This document shows, one piece after another, positions 11,084 through 22,546 of a stretch of DNA of 64,000 nt (its first letter is position 1; each line of letters opens with the position of its first letter). A program made the position numbers and the translations under genes. A model generated the notes under the pieces. The model worked only from the letters and a program-made list of their open reading frames with translations, did not search any database and had not been told where the DNA came from. This stretch comes from Davidsoniella eucalypti. Lineage: Eukaryota > Ascomycota > Sordariomycetes > Microascales > Ceratocystidaceae. Where the stretch lies: assembly GCA_004009845.1 (NCBI GenBank), contig RMBW01000060.1:124001-188000 (forward strand), given 5' to 3'.

Positions 11084-12700
11084 GATAATTGAATTAGAAG
11101 AATAACAAGAAAGGCGAGGAGGTAGTTGTTGGAATGTATTAAGGAGTAACTTGAGGTTAGAGAGATGGCGAGGAGAAGATTCCAATTCAACAATAGATGT
11201 GTCGGGACATCACGATTAATGTAGTTTTTTCGCTTCTGTGTAGCTCTGGTTATCTTAGATAGATCCCTTTGGTAAGTTATTGATAGACATCTTTGTCAAT
11301 GCTGAAGTTACTCAAGTTCAAGATTATGTATACTAGCTAAGATTTCCTATTTTTCCAGCCGGCCTTTCCTAAAAATGGACAATGTTATTGGTGGTCAAGT
11401 AAAAAGCTTAGCGCAGTATATTTGTTTTGGTAGGAATAGAAAAATATTACAACATTGCTACAAAATCACGCTCATATTATGATCAAAGCTTAAGCCTCAT
11501 TCAACCCAAAGTAACGGGTGGGAGGGGGGGGGGGGCACAAGGCCAAGAATTCTAAATTTTCGCGGATTGCCTAGGTAAAGCAAGTAAAGTGACCTGGTTA
11601 TAGTTGGCTTTTCTTGATACCATAAACTGTACATGTACTTGTACAACTATATTACGACATGTTGCTGTTACTCGACATATGCGGGCCACTGTGTATCTCG
11701 CAGTCATGTCGAAAGTTAAATCATACTTTATTCGTTCTTGGCGCTATCAATGCTTAAACTACTATAAGTGACAAATTCCTCTTTAAAGAATACCCTTCTA
11801 GAACAATGCCCGTGCTTACATTACAGTCCAGTGTTAAAAAGCTAAAATGCATAATAACCAGTTGTCACAACAGAGGCGCTGTCAGTGCTATAATCACGTA
11901 TTGTATTTTAGAAGTAGATTTTTTTTTTTAATTCATTTATCTTATGTAGAAGTAGATTACTTGAGAGTAAATTATACGCCAACCTTGTACGCAGGATTAT
12001 CTGTATGTAGCCTGATAGTTATACATATGTAGCTAGTTTAACGTGGAGAGTGCTGTGGAACACAAGTTTTACTGTGAACACCTATAACTTTCCCTTGTTT
12101 AGCCTAAGTAGAATAACTACTGTTACTTGGTTAATTCCCCCAGGTTGTGGCATTTTCTCCAAGTCAGGGTTAGCCTATAAACCGCACAACTACTATAAGC
12201 CAAGGCAAAAGACAAAAAGACAGGGAGTTTTGATTTAGTAACATTAGGACCGGGTTGGCTTCATCCCTATCCGGGTTGCTGGTTCTTCCTTGCGCACACA
12301 TCATCGGAGTTTGTTACTCTACCGACGAACAGTAGGGTTTCGAGAGAGTTATGGTTATAGCAGCTATGTTATATGTTCGTGACTTGACCGCGGAGTTATT
12401 ATGATAGCAAACGCTTGGATGCTCCCATGCAAGTCCAAGAACTTAGATGGACTTGGATTTACAAAAGGGTTTTAATATTGCTTTGTTTTCACTAGGTAAA
12501 TATGTATGCAGTTATTTCTATATATTACTGTCTTTTGAACCAGACTAGTGAGCAGACTATGCATATCCATAGTTCTTGATAACCTGCGAGTACATGTGTG
12601 TAAAGAAGTATATTTGATTTATTTTAGCACCCCTTTTACCATGAATTTGACCTCAAGCCAGTTCTTGGTAATGTACGGAATAACGATCCAATCCGCGGGC
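11084..12700. repeat. Family-B 5' flank, then single-copy intergenic DNA
   Basis: No gene is seen. Bases 11084-11790 match, in reverse complement, the upstream region of family-B copy 2 (about 21870-22546), and resemble 49000-49526 and 57368-57790. A G-run lies near 11522-11535. After about 11800 the DNA appears single-copy, apart from the short retroposed insert at 11921-11946. Confidence 0.65.
11909..11958 (-). mobile_element. 26-bp retroposed tail with 12-bp target-site duplication
   Basis: TAGAAGTAGATT is present at 11909-11920 and 11947-11958. The 26 bp between them read, on the minus strand, CATAAGATAAATGAATTAAA plus more A, which is the 3' end of the insert at 4846-4901. This is the extreme of 5' truncation: little more than the tail of the parent element. 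Confidence 0.7.
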
Positions 12701-14436
12701 TTATTGGTTGGCGACACTAATAATGTGAGAGACTACACGCTTGACCAACTCATCCACTTCGGCATTGGTTGCAGCCTCAGCGTATACGCGGCAAGCATTT
12801 TCCGTTCCACTAGCGCGAGCAAACGAACGAGCGTTCGTGTATTTGCTTACGGCCTCATCAATGCCGGCCTGTGCGCCGAAAGGCGTGACTAATTTCCGCT
12901 CTGCATCAGTGGTCGTAAAGGCATCCTTGTCAGGCACCTCTACCCGTTGCAGACGATTAGGCAGGTCGGTATAGACGACTGCCCAGTCCTCCATACTCCA
13001 GCTCTTGTGGGCCAACACAACCTCCACCATGAGCATGTCAGACAGAGCGTCACCGATAGTTTGGTTGATAAGATCACCGCAGGCGGCAAGGATATCCAAA
13101 GCCTCCTTTTGGGCAGGTGACTGAGGTTGGGTATCAGAGAAGGCCGCCAACGCCGTGTTATTAAACAGAACGGTACCGTGACCGTTAGCCTCAAAGTAGA
13201 TACCGATATCGAATTTCTGCGCCGCGTGATGCAGGTGCTTCACGCCAGTTGCAGTGCAGACTACAGGGAGATGGAGGTTACGTTGAATGTATTGTGTGCT
13301 AGCACCGTTGGCATAGGCTGTCTGGACAACACCAATGGTCAAGTCGCCGGCTAGACCAGCCGAGGCAACCTGGTCACCGATGAAAGAAGCAGCCAGAGTA
13401 GCAATACGGTCACCATCGAGCATCATGAAACCCTGGGTCGGTGAAGTGCAGTAGTACATCAGTCTGTCGGCATCGCCGTCGAATGAACAGGATCGGACAC
13501 CGGGAATAGGCCGGGGAGAAGGGGGGGCACGTTGTCTCGTCTTAACATAGTCGGCACCACACTAGAATAAAAAGTAGCACATTAGCATATATTACGGTAT
13601 TTAGTGGCCCTGGGTGGTTCTCCAATTCTTTAATTTAAACTTACGTCTAGGTTCAGCACTTCGGGACGTAGAACATCATCGTTTACGGCTTTGAGGTCCA
13701 GCCCAGTGTCCCCTGGCAGATACTTGAGGAACTCGTGCAGCTTAGGGCCGCCAATGCCGTTAGCGCAATCTACAATCAACTGGCCGGTGATTTTCTTGCC
13801 ATGGAGAGCTTTGACGAATGCATCTGCCATCTTTTGGTAGTATCCGGCCTCGGACGTGATACCATAGGCGCGAGCAGTGCCCTCGGTGTTGATGCAGCGA
13901 GTGAGATAGTGAAGCTGGGGGGTAGTGAGCTGTTTATAGTCCGCCGAGTCAGTGTTGGTAGCATCCCAGGCGTCCTTGAGGGCTACGACGAGGCCAAAGC
14001 CCGAGGGTCTAGTATCACGGCCAACAATGCAGCGCGCAGGAGCCTCAAGATTGATACGAAGAGTGGCAGCTAGTGAGTTGTAGACGGAGATCAGAGCCTC
14101 GTCGGAGGGCGCATTTACTAGCTTAGTAGCGTAGGCTTCCCATTCCTGTTCAAGCATATCGCCAAGAGGGTCGACAATCTTTACACCGTTATCAGCGGGT
14201 GGGTTATGGCTAGCAGTTACCATGACGCCAATTGCCTGGCTGCCTAGCTTGCGACTGCGCAAAGATGCCAGAAGGCCGACCCTGAAACACACGCCATCCA
14301 GTAATTCGGCAGCCATTCGAAAACCCGCGGTGCCGTATTTATAGACACGGTTCTCACCCAAGGACACTACAGGGTGCTTCTTGGAGGCTTCGATGATCTT
14401 TCGATCGCTGTCGGAGAGAGTAGAGGCGTCAGACAT
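12701..14436 (-). CDS. PCM1: Phosphoacetylglucosamine mutase
   Basis: Converts N-acetylglucosamine-6-phosphate to the 1-phosphate, a step towards UDP-GlcNAc for chitin, N-glycans and GPI anchors; cytosolic. Exons are 14436-13645 and 13561-12701 with an 83-bp phase-0 intron, giving 550 residues, the family's normal length. The catalytic phosphoserine loop TASHNPPADNG is at about residues 74-84 (Ser76). The metal-binding loop FDGDADR is at about 291-297. The phosphate-binding loop RASGTENACRVYAEA begins near 513. The family is more often RPSGTE, a minor change. No frame damage is seen. It is divergent from MUS81, about 1.0 kb away. Also called AGM1. Confidence 0.95.
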
Positions 14437-15443
14437 GGTGATTATGGTGATCTCTGAGTTGATTATGTGTGAAAATTGCTAGAATTATTTCCGGTTACGA
14501 GGAAACAAAAAACAAGGGTGCTGGGAGGAAAGAAAACGAGGATGTGATGATGGCAATAATAACAAATAACAATAGTACTAAATGATATGACGATGTTTAT
14601 AAAGGCCAAAATGGGGGAATTACAAGATGGGGAAATAGATGAAACAATTACAATTAGCCCACCCAATTCTTACACAATACCGGTTGTTTCTCAGAAAAAA
14701 TTAGACTAACGGAGAATATAACCTATGGTCTTCGAGCTTCAGAGACAACTCCTAGGAAAGCATGGATACTAGTGGGGCCACCAAGAGGGGGTGGGCCAAC
14801 CAGAATGTGCCAAAGATGTCATGACGCTAAGCAAAAACTGGGGCTGGGCCGCAGCGCATAACAAGAAAAATAGAAATCTTTGCAGGTCGCTTAAATGATG
14901 CACTCTTGTTAGGAAAAGTCATCTGGTAACAGAAACAGAAACAGCCTGCCCTCAATCTTTTTGTCAGTATACAACACTAATACATATATGTACGTCCCCC
15001 TCATCTATGTCCTACTCTATAGAGTCCCTTCAGATCTCTGTCAATACCATTCCCGCACTAGTTATATCTCTTGATCTAGTGGATCTGAGGCTTCCCTAAT
15101 GCACTCGTACATTCTGATATATATGTTCTCCCTTTGTCTAAATAGGGTTAATGCGGTGAGACCGTCATAGTGGTAAGCATTGTCACCTAAAAATAAATAC
15201 ACTAGCTGCATTTTATATGAAGTTCAAATTAAACCATAGTATAGGGTTGAAAAATACATGCTCTATCATCACGTGACACCGCCGGTATCTAGCGCTTGAT
15301 TGGCGTCAAAAATACACGTGTTTTGACGTGATGTGATCAAGCCAAACACAGATTAGATAACTACTACGACGTTGCGTTTCCCGCAAAATCTCAACGGCCA
15401 ACGACTTAAGAATTCAGATGATAACCACACCAATATAATTTTC
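14437..15443. promoter_or_regulatory. Divergent intergenic region PCM1 / MUS81
   Basis: No gene is seen. Near the MUS81 side there are two CACGTG palindromes (15270-15275 and 15315-15320) and a TGACGTGA word (about 15324-15331). These resemble bHLH and bZIP binding sites and are the only clear motif cluster. Which factor binds is unknown. Confidence 0.35.
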
Positions 15444-17360
15444 ATGGCCGATTTAACAACAGAGAGCTGTGCAAACCCACTTCTCCTGGGTTTTGTCAAG
15501 GAATGGCTCGACTTTGCGCAGGAAAAGAACTCCAAGGGCACAAAGGTGTATTGCACAGCATACAACTCGCTGAAAGCTTGTCCAATAACCTTCCAGCACC
15601 CATCTCAGCTATCGCAACTCCGTGGGTTCGGAGACAAGTTGTGTAGCCGTTTGACCCAGAAACTCGAGGAGCACTGCGCAGCCAATGGCATGCCCATGCC
15701 AGCTAAGCCGGTCCGTAAGCGACTTGCTGGTGCCATGACGGATGATGACTCGGTGGCAGTTCCAGATGAAGACGGCGGTGAGACTGCTGCAAGGCCACAG
15801 AAACAGACCCGCAAGCGCCCGTACGTGCCAACGTACAGATCAGGCGCATATGCCATAATCATGGGTCTATCGAGCGTGGACAAATCATCTGCAGCAGCCC
15901 AGGGCATGGTCAAACAGACGGTGATCGACCTTGCACAACCGCATTGTAACACGTCCTTCAAAGCTCCCCCCGACCCGACCAAGTTCTACACGGCTTGGAA
16001 TTCGATCAAGACGTTGCTAGAAAAGGACTTGGTCATAGAAAAGGGTCGGCCATTGCGAAAGTATGCACTCACCGATCAGGGTTGGGAGATTGCAGAAAGA
16101 ATAAGAGCGGCGACGGACGAGAGAGCCGCCGCGGAAACTGCCCCAAAGACAAAACGCGGAAAAAGGGCGGCCAAAGCGGCGGCCGTTGCTGCTTCGTCTC
16201 GGTTGACTGAGGCTGAACTAGCCGGCAGTCGCCCTTCGACTTCCATTGGTCAATCAGCGAGATTAACCGTGCCTACTCCTATTTGTGACCCTGGCAGTGA
16301 CGATAGTATGTTTGTGCGGCAAAACGAAGAACCACGAGCAGCGAGAGATCTTTCAATCGAGATCATAGACGACGAACATGATGTTATAGACGGGGCGGAC
16401 TTTGGTGATGTTGACATAAATGCTCCCGCAGTCGCCCCAATAACGGACTTTGCACAAATCCGGCCCGTCCATATCCCCAATGATGTCTTCACTGTAGAAC
16501 TTGTGCTGGACGTACGAGAAGTCCGCGCAAAGAATGACCGCGCTTATATGCAACAAGAACTTAGCAAGCTTGGCATAAAGCCCGATGTACGCAGTTTAGA
16601 TTTGGGTGATGCTCAGTGGGTAGCCAAATGCAAAGATCCTAGCCTAATGCGGCGTCTAGGTCTCGAGGGCGATGAATTCATACTTGACTGGATTGTCGAG
16701 CGCAAGAGACTCGACGACTTGATCTCGAGCATCCGCGATGGCCGCTTCCATGAGCAAAAGTTCCGCCTCAAGCGGTCGGGCGTAAAGAATGTGGTCTATA
16801 TAGTTGAAGAGATATCTATCGATGCGGGCTACTATTCACGCTATGAAGAGTCTGTCATCTCGGCTATGGCGTCTATGCAAGTGGTCAATAACTACTTCGT
16901 AAAACGCACCAAGAAGATGGACGAAACCGTACAGTATCTTGCGCAGATGACTAAGATGCTACGCACCATATACAGTAAAAAGCGTGTCTATGTGCTGCCC
17001 GCAGTTGGCCTGACGGCAACCTCGTTTTTGCCGGCGCTGGAGCACTTCCGGTCTCTTCAGCCAGATTATGGTTATTATGTTAGCTACGAGGCGTTTTCCA
17101 CCATGTCATCCAAGTCGGATCTCCTAACATTGCGCGACGTGTATCTGAAAATGCTCATGACGACTAGGGGTGTATCGGCAGAGAAGGCAGTAGAGATACA
17201 GAAGAAATGGAAGACACCACATGATCTTCTACAGGCTTACCAGAACTGCGGCCCGGATAAGAAAGATATGGCGTACACTGCATTAAGTAGCCTTCCGGGT
17301 CGTAAGAAGATTGGACGCCCCGTTAGTAAAAGACTGGCAGAGGTATGGATTGGGCTGTAA
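15444..17360 (+). CDS. MUS81: Crossover-junction endonuclease MUS81
   Basis: Catalytic subunit of the Mus81-Eme1/Mms4 structure-specific nuclease, which cuts branched DNA at stalled forks and recombination intermediates in the nucleus. Intronless, 638 residues from the start chosen here. An ATG 72 bp upstream is in frame, but the family's N-terminus starts with the short acidic MAD..CANPLLL sequence, so 15444 is preferred. Order: helix-hairpin-helix (about 8-90, KACPITFQHPSQLSQLRGFG), winged helix (about 120-215), linker, ERCC4 nuclease (about 350-480) with LDVREV, GDAQWVAKC and the catalytic VERKRLDDL, then a C-terminal HhH2 (about 570-635, LPGRKKIGRPVSKRLAEVW). All key acidic residues appear to be kept. 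Confidence 0.95.
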   Translation: MADLTTESCANPLLLGFVKEWLDFAQEKNSKGTKVYCTAYNSLKACPITFQHPSQLSQLRGFGDKLCSRLTQKLEEHCAANGMPMPAKPVRKRLAGAMTDDDSVAVPDEDGGETAARPQKQTRKRPYVPTYRSGAYAIIMGLSSVDKSSAAAQGMVKQTVIDLAQPHCNTSFKAPPDPTKFYTAWNSIKTLLEKDLVIEKGRPLRKYALTDQGWEIAERIRAATDERAAAETAPKTKRGKRAAKAAAVAASSRLTEAELAGSRPSTSIGQSARLTVPTPICDPGSDDSMFVRQNEEPRAARDLSIEIIDDEHDVIDGADFGDVDINAPAVAPITDFAQIRPVHIPNDVFTVELVLDVREVRAKNDRAYMQQELSKLGIKPDVRSLDLGDAQWVAKCKDPSLMRRLGLEGDEFILDWIVERKRLDDLISSIRDGRFHEQKFRLKRSGVKNVVYIVEEISIDAGYYSRYEESVISAMASMQVVNNYFVKRTKKMDETVQYLAQMTKMLRTIYSKKRVYVLPAVGLTATSFLPALEHFRSLQPDYGYYVSYEAFSTMSSKSDLLTLRDVYLKMLMTTRGVSAEKAVEIQKKWKTPHDLLQAYQNCGPDKKDMAYTALSSLPGRKKIGRPVSKRLAEVWIGL

Positions 17361-17472
17361 CGAGCAATGACAAGTAGACGAAACGATCAATGCGTTATGA
17401 ACACCACTGTAGTAGTTTGAATATATACAAGTATCTTTAAATATTTTCAGATGACCCTGAAACTTCAATCAT

Positions 17473-18163
17473 TTACTTCCGGTAGGCAGTCATCGATCTC
17501 TCAGCGTATTTGGCTAGGATATCAACCTCAACATTGACGCTGTCGCCAATAGCCTTCTTGGCAACCACCACGCGCTCCTGCGTAAAAGCAATTAGCATGA
17601 CCTCCCAGTAGCACTCCTCATCATTGACAGTAGTGACGGTCAAGCTGGTGCCATCAATTGAAATGAAGCCCTTGTACACAATGTACCGTAGCAGCTCCTT
17701 CTTGACAGGGCGGAAGCGGAAAGTGACAGCGTTTCCATCGGGTCTCTTGTCGATGATCTCTGCCGTGCAGTCCACGTGGCCCTGCACGAAATGGCCGCCC
17801 ATGCGAGTGTCTGCACGCACTGCCCGCTCCAAGTTGACGTAGGAACCCTCCTTGAGATCGCCTAGATCAGTGACACGTAGTGTCTCGGGGGCTACGCCGA
17901 CGACGAACTCGGCGGCTGGCGTCAACGTGAAGGCTGTGACGGTTAGACACACACCGTTGACGGCGATGCTGTCGCCTAGATGACAGTCGGACAGAAGATC
18001 GGAGTCGGCGGGCACGGAGATGGTGTACGAAGTACCGCCGGTGGCATCCTGGCGATCAGCCTTGGCGATACCTGGTGATGGCGGGTTAGTCGGAGGTGCT
18101 AGCATAGGGGATACCTAAGATTCGCTACTTACAGCCTACAGTCTCAACAATGCCAGTGAACAT
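17473..18163 (-). CDS. RIB5: Riboflavin synthase (alpha chain)
   Basis: Last step of riboflavin synthesis: two 6,7-dimethyl-8-ribityllumazine molecules give riboflavin plus a pyrimidine that is recycled. Exons are 18163-18133 (only 31 nt) and 18071-17473 with a 61-bp intron, giving 209 residues. The tiny first exon supplies the invariant MFTGIVETVG. The splice joins a Cys codon, C-IAK. Two lumazine-binding repeats are visible: first half with IAVNGVCLTVT, second with GHFVQGHVDCTAEI and FISIDGTSLTVT. Without the small exon the protein would lack its active N-terminus, so the spliced start is firm. Convergent with MUS81 (112 bp between stops) and divergent from ACL4. Confidence 0.94.
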
Positions 18164-18825
18164 TGTGTTGTTGGTAATGATGGTGCTAATTATAGGAGTA
18201 AAAATGTGATGAAACAAACCGAAGCTTAATATGTCACTTTACGATAGCTGAACTTGATATCGACTTCATCCGTCAATCTCAAAGTTCATTCATCATCACT
18301 AGTCAGTAATAAAGCCCCTACTAGTGGTAGCTTCCTAATGCGGCCATCGGAGCAACATTCGGTCGATAGTGTGGGGCAGCAGAAGCAAAGTAGCCAAAAC
18401 TGGTATAACGAACAAGCAACTACTCAATTCGATGGCGGGGTCTTGGAAATTTTTATCGATAAGCAAGGATGATGAAGGAATTTTGATTGGAAAAAAAAAA
18501 TCCGTTTGAGCAAGAAGTCCAAAATGAGGTAGGAATTTCGAGACCTTGAAGATGCTATAGTCTTTATCTGAGTTCTTTTCTATTTGTTTTGGTACTTCTT
18601 TTCTATGATGACTTTCCTGCTATTCATTGAAGCCTTAAATTGAAGCAAAGCCCCTTTACGAATAACGAAATATCATTAGTGCATAGTGTATTTAGGAGTT
18701 TATCAAACATCCACAATCAACTCCCACCTTACATACACCAAGTAACCTGACCAAGCAAGCCTCATACCGACGAGGCACTTGGAATCTATCTGCTTCCACA
18801 TCCGATCTTTCATATCTACTTCCAC
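18164..18825. promoter_or_regulatory. Divergent intergenic region RIB5 / ACL4
   Basis: No gene is seen. About 660 bp serves two divergent housekeeping genes. An A-run lies near 18491-18499. No individual regulatory motif is convincing. Confidence 0.3.
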
Positions 18826-19959
18826 ATGGCTCCCACCGCCTCGCGGGCCAAGAAAGCAGCAAAAAAACAGAAGCCCGCCATGTCGTTGCAATCTCTCATC
18901 GACACTGCTCTTGACAAGCTGCGGCTTGGTGATATCGACGAGGCCGGACTGGCTGCCACCAAGGCTCTTAAGCTAGCCGCTGGAAATCGCGAAAACGAGC
19001 ACCAGTGCCTGATGCTAGTCGGTCAAATATGCATCGAGGCCGGTGAGCCAGACGAGGCCCGCAACTACTTTTCCCAGGCCGTCGCTCTGGACCCCGAAGG
19101 CCAGTTCCCGGATTCTGCTGGCGGTAGCTTCGAGAAGTTCTCGTGGCTGGCTCAGCTTAGTGAAGAGGGCGGTAATGATAGCGTGCAATGGTATGAGAAG
19201 GCGGCGCGGGCGTTGCGTTTGCAGATCCAGACACTGAGCGAGAAGCAGTCCCCCCGCGATGAAGACGAGGCTTCGCTACTAGAAAAGCAGCGCGCTTTGG
19301 CTGGTGTGCTGTGTGCCGTCGCTGAAGTCTACATGACAGATCTGTCGTGGGAGACTGATGCGGAGCAGAAGTGTGAGGCTCTCGTCACTGAGGCTTCTCT
19401 AGCCTGTCCATCCTCGCCGGAGACGTGGCAGACCGTCGCCAATGTGCGCATCTCACAACAGAGAGACGAGGAAGCCTGTACAGCCCTCAAGCGTAGTCTA
19501 GATATATGGTGTGACCTGCCATTCAACGATCCGACAGTACCCGAGTTCGCCGTGCGCATCAGCTTAGCCAAGCTCCTTCTCGAAGTGGCCATGGTTGATG
19601 AGGCACGCTTTGTGCTGGACCGTTTGGTCAAGGATGATGACCAAAGTGTCGAGGCGTGGTATCTGGGCGGCTGGCATCGCTTCATCGTCGGTGAGATGGC
19701 TAAGGAACGCAACTTGCCAGACCTGCGTACACTTTCATTCAAGCAGGGCAGACGGCGGCTGTGTCAGTGTCTGAATCTATACCAACTACTGGAGTATGAA
19801 GATGAGCGGCTGCGTGATCACGCTAACGAGCTGCTGGAATCTATCAATGCGGAACTTGGCGAGCCAACTACGGATGACGAAGATACTGAGATTGATCGTG
19901 ATTCGGGCGCCGAAGATGAGGAAGAGGAAGAAGGAGGTGACGAGAAGATGCAAGAGTAA
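18826..19959 (+). CDS. ACL4: TPR assembly chaperone of ribosomal protein L4
   Basis: Binds newly made ribosomal protein Rpl4 (uL4) and escorts it to the nucleus for 60S assembly. Intronless, 377 residues, close to the yeast protein's size. The basic N-terminus (SRAKKAAKKQK) is followed by tandem tetratricopeptide repeats from about residue 22 to 320: ALDKLRLGDIDEAGLAATKA, then EAGEPDEARNYFSQAVALDP, then PETWQTVANVRISQQRDEEA, then FVLDRLVKDDDQSVEAWYLG. The last 35 residues are strongly acidic (EDEEEEEGGDE), typical of this chaperone. The identification as ACL4 rather than another TPR protein rests on length, the spacing of the repeats and the acidic tail. Confidence 0.85.
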   Translation: MAPTASRAKKAAKKQKPAMSLQSLIDTALDKLRLGDIDEAGLAATKALKLAAGNRENEHQCLMLVGQICIEAGEPDEARNYFSQAVALDPEGQFPDSAGGSFEKFSWLAQLSEEGGNDSVQWYEKAARALRLQIQTLSEKQSPRDEDEASLLEKQRALAGVLCAVAEVYMTDLSWETDAEQKCEALVTEASLACPSSPETWQTVANVRISQQRDEEACTALKRSLDIWCDLPFNDPTVPEFAVRISLAKLLLEVAMVDEARFVLDRLVKDDDQSVEAWYLGGWHRFIVGEMAKERNLPDLRTLSFKQGRRRLCQCLNLYQLLEYEDERLRDHANELLESINAELGEPTTDDEDTEIDRDSGAEDEEEEEGGDEKMQE

Positions 19960-20296
19960 CTGCCTCGTGGCATGGAATAAATAATATGGTCTTCTTTCGC
20001 ATAATGGTTTCTGTTGCTTTTCTTTTGTTGGTATTTATCGTTTCTTGTTTATGGCATAGATAAAACAGGCTTGCGACTTTGAATATAAGACGGGGTCTCT
20101 CCCCTAGATTACGCTACATATATTGCCTTCTTGTTGTTATCATTGTGTTACAACATTGTAGTAATTAGTGCATCCGTAAAGCGCCTATTTCTAGCTGTAA
20201 TAGCTATCTTCTACATGAAATTTGTTATTACTTCCCTATATACAAGCATGTATCTGTTGCCCCTTCCACTTATTTTTCTCAGCCATGATCGATTTC
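19960..20296. other. Intergenic between convergent ACL4 and GIR2
   Basis: About 340 bp holding the 3' ends of two convergent genes. No gene, repeat or RNA is seen. Confidence 0.5.
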
Positions 20297-21048
20297 TTAT
20301 GCCGCTACCTGGAGCTTTGCCATCTTATCGGCCGGCGCATCGTCATCCTCAAAATCCTCATCACCCTTTCCTGCCATACCACCCTCCCAAAGCTGTCTAC
20401 CCGTCAACTTCTTATCTTCCTTAACCTTTGTTTTCTTCAACTCCAGAAGTCTCTGTTCCTCCGCTCGTTCCCGCGCCACCACCATCTCAGCACGGAAAGC
20501 CGCACGCCATCGCATGAACGACTCTGGCGTGACCGGTTCGCCCTGGAATTTCTTATTCTCTTCACGTTCGGCAGCTTGAGCTGCTTCGTCCTTGATCTTG
20601 TTGGCGGCTTCCTTGCGCGAGGCGGCGAGTTTCTCGGCTTCTTCTTTGAGATATGAGTAGATGGTGAATATCATGGCCATGCCAAGGTTTTCTTGGACAG
20701 CTTCGGATAGTCGTTCCATTAACTTGTCGCGGTCATCGTTTACGGAAAAGTACTTGTGTGGTGGTGTGCCCGGTACCGTTAGGATGTCTAGGATGGGCTC
20801 GACGTCAGGGTAGTCTTCGGGGTAGCGTACGTTGAGGAATAGAGACGTGGTAGGCTCGTCGTTCTCTTCGTCCTCAACGGGCATGTCAAGTGTCACCAGT
20901 ATGCGATACTCGGTGTCCGAAACAACTGTCTAGGAGTCAGCCTGCATAACTGGACATGAAAAGTTGCAAATATGAACAAACCTGCGATCTCCTCGGGAAA
21001 GATAGAGTCGAGCACCTCGCGCTCTTCGATTTGATCTTCGATACCCAT
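20297..21048 (-). CDS. GIR2: RWD-domain protein GIR2 (DRG-family regulatory protein)
   Basis: GIR2/RWDD1 proteins stabilise the translation-associated GTPase Rbg2/Drg2 and bind Gcn1, damping Gcn2 signalling. Exons are 21048-20982 and 20925-20297 with a 56-bp phase-1 intron, giving 231 residues. The short first exon encodes MGIEDQIEEREVLDSIFPEE, the RWD start (E-x-L-xx-I-[FY]-P). The RWD continues with SDTEYRILVTLDMP and the YPxxYP hallmark as RYPEDYPDVEP. The C-terminal part has a charged coiled coil and the DRG-binding motif GEPVTPESFMRWRAAF. Starting at the downstream ATG (20896) would delete half the RWD, so the spliced model is preferred. Confidence 0.88.
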
Positions 21049-22546
21049 TTTGGTCTAGTTGCGTGTTGATGTTAGGCGGCCGGTACTAGGGATTTATTGT
21101 TCGATTAAAAGAGAAGTGCTTTAACAGTGAGTCAAAATCACGCCAAAAAAAAGAACAGTTTCTTGGGAGCTTGCTTGAAGGTCTTTCTTTATATCGTCGT
21201 CGTTAAATCTTGACGCTGAATATCATCAACAAGGCTTTGGCTAGCATAATTTTTGCCCCGCTAATCAGTGACGAAATAAGATCCGCTTGATGCAAGCATT
21301 TCCACTCTTTCCAAAATGAGACAACATGTTAAGTTTTCAATGTCGAATTCTTTTTATCCTAGAACAAGCGAAATTTATAGTGGCTCTATAACTAAGCGCT
21401 AAGTTTCCACTATTAAGCGCTTCTAGGCGAGTCAGCGACAGAGTGGATACATAAATTAAACTACCATTGTCACATGCCACAATAATAAGAGCTATCACGA
21501 TCTATTTAAGTTGTCATGCTGTATTCAGCACATTCATACCACATACACAACTGTTATGTATATCTAGAACAATATGCGATACTTCAATTACCCAATGGCT
21601 TAGGCTATAGTCGATTGTAGTTAGCCCCGGTGTCAGTGGAAACGCAGATCAATAGTTGCAAATGGCGTAGTGACTTCGTCAGCAAGAAGACTACGAATAT
21701 TATAAAGTTAATATACAGGGTGACACAGTATCAGAGGCTGAAAAAGCCACTACCTTGTTGGATTAGATGAAGATATGCTTAGATCTGGACGCGAGAAGCC
21801 TCAACCATGAAGCCCAGGGAGAAATTGATGTAGCGCATCACGGTCTCAAAGTCAAATGATGAACTAGGAATTTGTCTGTCTTATAGTATAAGTATTGATT
21901 AATAGCGCCAAGAACGAATAAGGTATGATTTAACTTCCGACATGACTGTGAGATACATGTACTAGAATGCTCGGTACACACAGTGGCCCGTATATGTAGT
22001 TATAGTAATATAGTTCTACATGTAGTTCATGACATCGATAAAAACCGACTATAACTAGGTCACTTTACTTGTTTTACCTAGGCAATCCGTACAAAGTCAT
22101 GGGATAATTTAGAATTTTTGGCCTTGTGCCCCCCCTTTATTTTGGGCTCAATGAGGCTTAAGCTTTGATCATAATATGATCGTGATTTTGTAGTGTATTG
22201 CCCTAAGCTTTTTACTTCACCACTAATAGCATTGACCATCTAGGGAAGACCGACTGGGAAGATAAGAAATCTTAGCTAGTATAACATAAATCTAAAATAA
22301 TCTTGAGATCGGGTAACTTCAGCATTGACAAAGATGTCTATCAGTAACTTCTACCAAAGAGACTTATTCAAGATGACCAGACACAAAATCAAAAAAGCTA
22401 CATTAATCACGATTTGCCACACATCTATTAATTGGAATCTTCTCCTCACTTCTCTCTAACCCTCTCTCGTCTCAACTCAGTCACTCTTTAATACATTCCA
22501 ACAACTACCTCCTCGCCTTTCTTGTTATTCTTCTAATTCAATTATC
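21049..22546. repeat. GIR2 promoter, single-copy DNA, then family-B 5' flank
   Basis: No gene is seen. From about 21870 the DNA is an inverted copy of 11084-11790, including the GCGCCAAGAACGAATAA stretch and the G/C-run region near 22126. With its partner, this inverted pair encloses the housekeeping island. Confidence 0.65.

Noticed and set aside
11522..11535. Long G-run, possible G-quadruplex
   Set aside because: A single homopolymer tract in the family-B flank, of different length in each copy; no regulatory evidence.
18254..18472. 72-codon frame between RIB5 and ACL4
   Set aside because: Lies in the divergent promoter; no protein features.
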